From: Zychaea mexicana
Lineage: Eukaryota; Mucoromycota; Mucoromycetes; Mucorales; Lichtheimiaceae
DNA: 64,000 nucleotides
Direction of reading: 5' to 3'
NCBI RefSeq assembly: GCF_025766255.1
Contig: NW_026516691.1
Location: 310,001-374,000 of the forward strand
Shown: one piece after another, positions 58,081-64,000 of the stretch
Layout of the letters: every line of letters starts with the position of its first letter
Numbering within the stretch: the stretch's first letter is position 1
Made by a program: the position numbers and the translations under genes
Notes under the pieces: model-generated
What the model was told of the DNA's origin: nothing
The model's database searches: none
What the model saw: only the letters and a program-made list of their open reading frames with translations

Positions 58081-59599
58081 ATGGAGCAAATCGCCCAGGA
58101 CACTCGATTATTAGTCGCTGCTTCGGCATTGTCTGCCGTCGGCGCTGCTGTTGTTGGCGTGAAGCTGTTCAGCTTCTTAAAGACCTTGCTTGAACTCTAT
58201 GTCTTGAAGGGTGTTTCGGTATGTCGTCGCGTGATTTATATTTCAATGTGTAGCCCTCATCACATTCCTCAACCCAACAAAATTACATTTCCAATTAATT
58301 GCTGCTACGAAATAGCTCAAGAAGTTCGGTGCTGGCAAAGGCTCATGGGCTGGTAAGCAAAAAGAAGAAAAAATAAAGTCTCGTTTGCACATGTTTAGGA
58401 CCATTACTGACAGTTCTCTAATAAAACAGTAATTACGGGCGCGTCTGATGGCATTGGCAAGGAGTTTGCACAACAATTAGCAAAGAACAAATTCAACGTA
58501 TTGCTCGTCTCGCGCACTGCCTCGAAACTTGAAGCTATTGCCAAGGAAATTGGTAATTTTTTAGGGGCAAACACGTATCATTTTTTAAAGTCTATACAAC
58601 CAGTTTGTTTTCTGGTGACAATAACTGGCGTCGTAAATAACGTTGGTTGCTAAGCAAAGAAAAAAAATTGTCTCTATTGAATGTTTAGGCGATCAATATG
58701 GTGTGGAGACCAAGACTTATGCAATGGACTTTACCAAGGGTGACAATCAAGATTTTGCTCGTCTTGGTGATATGATGAGCAGCATCCGTGTTGGCGTATT
58801 AGGTAACATTTACTGTTGGGCTGTATCAAAAGATAAACCAAGCGTCACTCAAACCCTTTTTTCATGCTGGTTCTTTTTTTTTAATTGGTATCAGTTAACA
58901 ATGTCGGTACCAACCACGATATCCCTACGCCATATGCCGAAGAAAGTGACAAAGTCATTGAAGATATCATTGAAGTCAACGTCAAGAGTGCCCTCAAGAT
59001 GACCAAGCTTGTTTTGCCACAAATGCAGACCAAGTAAGCAAATAGACCCAAAGGCCCGGAGGACGATAGCGAAAAGACTTTCTATTGTAAAGAAAGAGGT
59101 GAATTCCATACTGATGCATTTGTCTGTGTATAACAACAGTCGCTCCGGTCTTATCCTCAACTTGGGTTCGTTCGCTGGCATGGTCCCTAGCCCATATCTC
59201 TCAGTTTACTCTGGCGGCAAGGCCTTCTTGTCGACCTGGACCCAGGCACTTGCAAAGGAAGTTGAAAACCAAGGCATCATTGTGCAAAACGTCAACACCT
59301 ACTTTGTCGTTTCTGCCATGAGCAAGATCCGTCGTCCTTCGTTCCTTATCCCATTGCCCAAGCCCTATGTTGCCAGTGTCTTGTCCAAGATTGGCTTGCC
59401 ATGCGGCTCCAATGTCCCTAATACCTCGACCTCTTATGCTAGCCAGGGTCTTGCCAACTGGTTCATGAACTTGTTGCCCCCAAGCTTCTGGATCACTCAG
59501 AACTTTAACATTCAAAAGGACGTTCGTCGACGTGCTTTGCGTAAGCGTGAGCGTGAGGCCGCCGCTGCCGTCGCCGGTGGTGCAAGCAAAACACAATAA
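58081..59599 (+). CDS. IFA38: Very-long-chain 3-oxoacyl-CoA reductase (HSD17B12/IFA38 type)
   Basis: NADPH-dependent second step of the ER fatty-acid elongation cycle. Six exons fit in phase: 58081-58218, 58316-58352, 58430-58552, 58689-58802, 58895-59033, 59140-59599, total 336 aa. An N-terminal membrane anchor ([20 protein letters not shown]) is followed by the short-chain dehydrogenase fold: ITGASDGIG (60-68), [13 protein letters not shown] (Ser194), and YSGGK (Tyr207, Lys211), the catalytic triad. [18 protein letters not shown] after the active site is the signature loop of this subfamily. It ends in a basic tail ([11 protein letters not shown]) that could serve ER retention (inference). 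The gene starts 189 bases after the UreG stop on the same strand. Confidence 0.93.
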
Positions 59600-59784
59600 A
59601 CATTTTTTGTTTTGTGTTGAAGCGTGTATCATATTATGCAGGATTTGAAAAAAAAAAAGACAATTGTTGTATGTAAAAAGTTTTTGGGTTGGTGCAAATG
59701 AAAGGTGATGGAAGGGGGAGGGGAAACGATGCGTAGGAGGAGGTAGGTGTGATTTTCTTGTTCGATATACACTTTGGATATGCT

Positions 59785-61012
59785 CTAAAAGACAGCAGCG
59801 AAGAAACCGAGCTTTTGAATAGGTTCACCGCGCGTTCTCTTTGCTTGTACTACTCGATCATCGGCGATGAGTTTGGCATCTAATTGCTCTATCAAGGTTT
59901 TGCCCAATGTGGTAGCAGTCTAATGATTGTAAAATATGTCAGTTATCAACGAACAACCTCTACACCTTTAACCCGACCCGCTACAACTTTTTTTTAGATT
60001 TACCTGGATCATTTCTGTCAAAAGACTAGGATCAATGCTTCCAACTGCGCCCTTTTGAACACCACAGATAGCACCTTCTTTATTGACACCAACTGTCAAT
60101 GTCACTTCAGAGCACAGTTCTTCCAGAATCGTCGGATCAATGATATAACGATCGCCAACCTGGATACAAGAAAACATGTTTTCGCAACATAATACTTAGT
60201 CACACACAAAAAAGGACAACGACAGACTTATTAAAGATCTCTTTTTTACCTTGTACAAAGTGACAGCTAGCGGTAACATATCCCATTTACCAATCGGTTC
60301 TGCGTCCTCAACATCATCTATTACTTCGAATTCATACTCGCCTTCACCCAGATCTTGGATTTCTGTTTTGGGGATACGTGTATCGAACAAGGCGGCGCGC
60401 GTGGTCATGATGATACAATCCAACAAGTTGCCAGCACAGTCCATGACCATGGCATCCACATGGATCACCCAACACTGTCGTCCAGGAATAATACATAATT
60501 TCGCAAGATCCAGTCCGCTTTGTGGTCCACTGAGAAATCGTTCCAGTGAAAGTGTCAGTGTATTGTTTATCTCGTCTGCGCCACGTCCTTCAAATTGTTG
60601 CGATGCACTTGGTGAACTGGGATAATAATATATAACACGGAAATCAATGACAACGTTTAGAAAAAAACTTTTGGGTGTTAATGCCCAGCACTGGGGGAAG
60701 GAGAAAGGGTAATTCGGATCTCTCCTATATACACACTTTTTTTTCTCTCTCTTCTTACCATTCAACATTGCAAACAACGCGTCCTCGATCAGGTTGATCT
60801 TGTTCGATTTCACCGATTTCGACCTTGACGCCAACAAGCACGTCACTATCACCCAATCGACAACGTGCACTGCCGCTGGTTTGTGACAGGAGACCGCTTT
60901 CAAGAATTAAATGACGGTATTCAAGACGACTTCGTCCATCAGCTCGACAATCATATTCGACACCTTGCTTGATGTAATCTTTTTCGGCAGGAGAAATCAA
61001 TGGAGTTGGCAT
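59785..61012 (-). CDS. RRP42: Exosome complex subunit Rrp42 (RNase PH family)
   Basis: Structural ring subunit of the RNA exosome, nuclear and cytoplasmic. Four exons fit in phase: 61012-60759, 60616-60250, 60159-60004, 59919-59785, giving 303 aa, the usual size. Landmarks: ISPAEKDYIKQGVEYDCRAD (N-terminus), then GRSRLEYRHL, TSGSARCRLGDSDVLVGVKV, CSPSASQQFEGRG, LCIIPGRQCWVIHVDAMVMD, GNLLDCIIMTTRAAL, and the C-terminal RNase PH lobe (EVTLTVGVNKEGAICGVQK). The catalytic residues of bacterial RNase PH are not retained in this subgroup, as in all eukaryotic ring subunits. Convergent with the reductase gene: the two stops are under 200 bases apart. Confidence 0.94.
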
Positions 61013-62302
61013 TGGGGGTAATTTGAAATATTGTAAAAGACTTGGAGGTCTTTTTTTTTTTGACCAAGATATCCAGTTGTGGCTTCGGGACTTGAATCGA
61101 TTTGCGGGGGCTCTCTTGCTTTATACATTGCACGGCTCTACCTAGAGCAATGGATAATTTACAGTAGCCCAGATTTTTTATAATTTAGAGATACTTTCGC
61201 GAAAAGAACGCGTGCTCATAGGAATGTCTGGTTGTAGTCGATTAAATATACAGACTAAAATAAATCGGTAGTACTGACCACATACTCAATGAAGAGACAT
61301 GGACCTCAATAAGAGCTACTTGTTGATGAATCAAAAAGTAGAAGAGGACTCAAGTCAAAGATAAAGATTGTCCTTTTTACGTTAAAATAAATCATGTACG
61401 TGTCACATCTCTTATCCCGAGCACTTGCTGCAGGTTCAAACATGATACAGTACTGCGTAGCATGTATAGCACATTATATGCATCATTTATTCTGCCATTG
61501 CTTGTCCGCTTAATGTATATTATAACCGTATAATGGACGTCGTCTTGAAGGTGACCGAGTATCAGCAGTAGATACCGATTCACTGGTGATGTATGTGTCT
61601 GCAGAACATTGAGACTTTTGATACACTGTAAGCAGTGCTACTATAATAACGCTGCTTGATCTTCACATTACGCGTATCATTACGCGTATACGTATGTGCC
61701 TGGGTAGTAACAACATTGTGTGGTTACTATAGAATCAATGCCAGCAATCTGCTAAATAAAGCTCTGTTATTTTTATTGGGGTGGCGTATAGATGGAAGCG
61801 CCAGGTAGAAGCATAAATTGCATATGATTCTTCAACACTAGTGGATCGGGTTGTGCTCTACACTTTCCTATTGTTCTCCTTGGTTTTTCATCGCCCGCTC
61901 ACTTTATTGTTTTGAAGAGAAAAAGGTTGATAAAAACCAGCATTCTTGATGAGCAGTAATACGTAGTATAATAGCTTAGCATAGTGCTTATGTAAACAAT
62001 TTCGGAAGGGAAAAAGAAGAAAACGCCCACCGTTGGCATAAACAATAAACAAAGAAAGTCCAAGATTGACATGAGACAACTAACGGAACACAAAAGCTGC
62101 ATATGCAAGGCAGTTATACTTGCAACTTTAGCAACTTTTAAAATCACGCGCCTCTCTTTGATATTATGAATTGGGTTATACTGTATAATGATACTTTTTA
62201 GAAAGCACACAACAGAAAAAACACCAAAATGAAACAATAGAATAATCCTTTTTTCTTCTTTTTCTCTCTCTCTTGCTTGAACCTTTCTTTTCTCCTTTCT
62301 TA
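61013..62302. other. Intergenic between divergent genes
   Basis: 1.3 kb of AT-rich sequence without a coding signal, holding the promoters of RRP42 (left) and the membrane-protein gene (right). A C/T-rich tract (62250-62300) precedes the latter's start. Confidence 0.5.
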
Positions 62303-63823
62303 ATGTCGACATTCTACAATGACGACTTACGCATGCGACCCACGGGATCGCACGAAGGATCGTCGTCGTCCTCGTCGTCAACGTCGTTTGTGTCTGCTAG
62401 CAATAAAAGTGAATTCCCACCTACACCTCCGCCTTCAGCACCCGCATCAAGCGCCAATTTAATGGACAATACCAATCCAGCAGCACAGCAACAGGAACAA
62501 CCAGCAACGCATACAGTTGGCGCGACAGATGACCCTAGCAACGACGAGGTTTCCACGGCAATATCCTGGCCCATCATTCTGGCAGTCGTTCCCACGCTAG
62601 GTGCCTTTTTTGCAGGCAGTGCAGAAGTATGGAGCGACTTTGTTCTAAGTCTACTGACTCTTTACTACGTATACAAATGGATGACAGGTAACTAACTCCC
62701 TTTAATGAAACAAGATGTTGATGGGCCCTTGGTGAAAGGATAGATAGAATAAGGTTTAATTGATAGTTTGACACACCACCACTTTTTACATATAATCTGA
62801 ACACGGACCATTTGGAATAACATACAACAATCAAGTTCCATGGTCATACTTTGAAGGTGCACGTGCAAGACGTATCATCCATCAAAATGCCACTTCGCAT
62901 AGAACAACAGCATCGCCATTGTCCCTCGATCCAAAACGTATTCAATTGGGGCAGGAGCTGCGGCACGAAGAACGCGTGGGATTATTTTGGGTTTTGCTGT
63001 CGCCGTTCATTGTAGCCTATTCGCTTCGGTTTACACGGTACTTTTTAACCAACCATGAGCGCTACATGGGCTATTTCAATCTCTTTATTTTTGTGCTGGC
63101 TGCAATGATCAAACCATCCGAATATGCATTGTCGCTGCTGTGCGACCGGACCCAAGAACTGCAGACTTGCCTGGGACCCGATGAGCGGATCACAGATGTG
63201 CTACACTCCAGGGTCGATCGGATGCACAAGGAAATGAATGACTTTTATGGCGAGCTGATCACCAAAAAGGACGTCAACGAGGTATAAAAAAAAAAAAAAA
63301 TTCAAGAGGTTGTGGAAGGTGGACATGCCACTCATTGCTTTTTTCTTTGCTCTCCTCCCTGTGAATAATATGCTAGATTGCTACTGAACTGGATCCAGCA
63401 GTCAAAAAACTCGCCAAAGCAGCCAAGCGCGTAGAACGCAAAGAAGCCAAATTCAAGGAATGGTCTGAAGAACGTTTTTCTGCCATTGATGGAAAAGTCA
63501 ATGGTTTGGACCAGGTCATTCTGTATCGTATCGAGCAAGACCAACTCCAATCGTCCCAACGCACATTGGTGGCACTCATGTTTCTGCCTGTCAATATCGC
63601 GCTGTGGGCTGCCAAGGGAATGATAGGTTGGTTGCCGATCCAAGTGCCCACACTCTCTTCCTCGGCTCTTCCTTCCCCAACCCTCTCCGCCTCCATCGCT
63701 ACACGTGGAGAAGAAGAAGAGGATGATGCTATTTCATTGCCACCACCACCGCCACCGCCACAACCAACACGTGCGTTCAATAGAGCCTACTCTCATCGTG
63801 AACGAGGTCCAGCCCTATTCTAA
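62303..63823 (+). CDS. Hypothetical multi-exon membrane protein
   Basis: Exons 62303-62687, 62836-63281 and 63377-63823 join in phase, 425 aa. Start at 62303 (MSTFYNDDLRMRPTG) rather than the in-frame ATG ten codons upstream, because the upstream residues come from the C/T-rich leader. A disordered Ser/Pro-rich N-terminus is followed by two hydrophobic helices (SWPIILAVVPTLGAFFAG; VLSLLTLYYVYKWM), then two more (LFWVLLSPFIVAYSL; YFNLFIFVLAAMI). A long charged helical region follows (KKLAKAAKRVERKEAKFKEW, probable coiled coil), one more hydrophobic segment (LMFLPVNIALWAAKGMIGWL), and a tail with a poly-Pro run. I recall no named family; such outer-membrane or organelle-linked proteins are common in fungi. 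Confidence 0.75.
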
Positions 63824-64000
63824 TATAGCTTTTACCGTCCATTCCTTTTAACACCCTTTGTCAAGACTATCAGCATCTACCTTTCCGTAATCACACACAA
63901 TGATTCCCTTATAGCCATAAAAACCCATTTTTTGACTATACCAATATAACTTATATCACCTTTTCCTCCTCTGTAGATCCAATCTATTTGAAAGTTGACT

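Overview
The window is eukaryotic DNA from an early-diverging fungus. Genes carry many short GT-AG introns, often with a CTAAC-like or CTRAT-like stretch just before the acceptor. Coding regions are rich in CAA/CAG and AAC repeats, and intergenic DNA is AT-rich. The gene content fits Mucoromycota (Mucorales): paralogous TPR/F-box/LRR proteins, a urease accessory gene, and fungal sterol, fatty-acid and exosome genes. A Lichtheimia-like genome is my best guess, but that is inference.

Layout. 1-4.4 kb: the 3' part of a class-3 lipase gene (+) and a Q/N/H-rich hypothetical gene (-). 4.4-11.6 kb: a duplicated gene of unknown function. The left copy is a pseudogene split by a 670-bp pogo/Tigger-type element, the right copy is intact. 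Between them lies a multi-exon hypothetical gene with a small TIR element in an intron. 12-20.4 kb: housekeeping genes, namely isopentenyl-diphosphate isomerase (+), a Ser/His-rich protein (+), a PQ-loop membrane protein (-) and an endopolyphosphatase (+).

20.8-43.6 kb is an accessory block. It holds two divergent TPR/F-box/LRR genes, one of which is duplicated again 15.8 kb away. Between the duplicates lie a pogo transposase remnant, a ten-exon gene for a Dna2-like nuclease-helicase of about 1392 aa, and a roughly 5.5-kb segment bounded by 14-bp inverted repeats that contains a degenerate Helitron-type (DUF6570-like) reading frame. In the second F-box copy a 794-bp pogo/Tigger element sits at the 3' end of the gene, so the protein now ends in 15 residues encoded by the transposon.

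43.8-48.5 kb: an FLVCR/SLC49-type transporter (-) and an AMSH-type JAMM deubiquitinase (-), both fully resolved into exons. 48.5-56.4 kb is gene-poor, with one small ORF, an orphan terminal exon, a wrecked MFS transporter and a LINE remnant. 56.5-63.8 kb is dense again: UreG (with an 8-nt microexon), very-long-chain 3-ketoacyl-CoA reductase, the exosome subunit Rrp42 and a multi-exon membrane protein.

The conserved genes do not form operons. They cover separate routine jobs: isoprenoid and fatty-acid synthesis, vacuolar polyphosphate, endosomal ubiquitin removal, RNA decay and nickel-urease maturation. The F-box, helicase and transposon block looks like a fast-evolving compartment. Exon joins given below were worked out by hand from splice signals and reading-frame phase. 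Boundaries may be off by a base or two.
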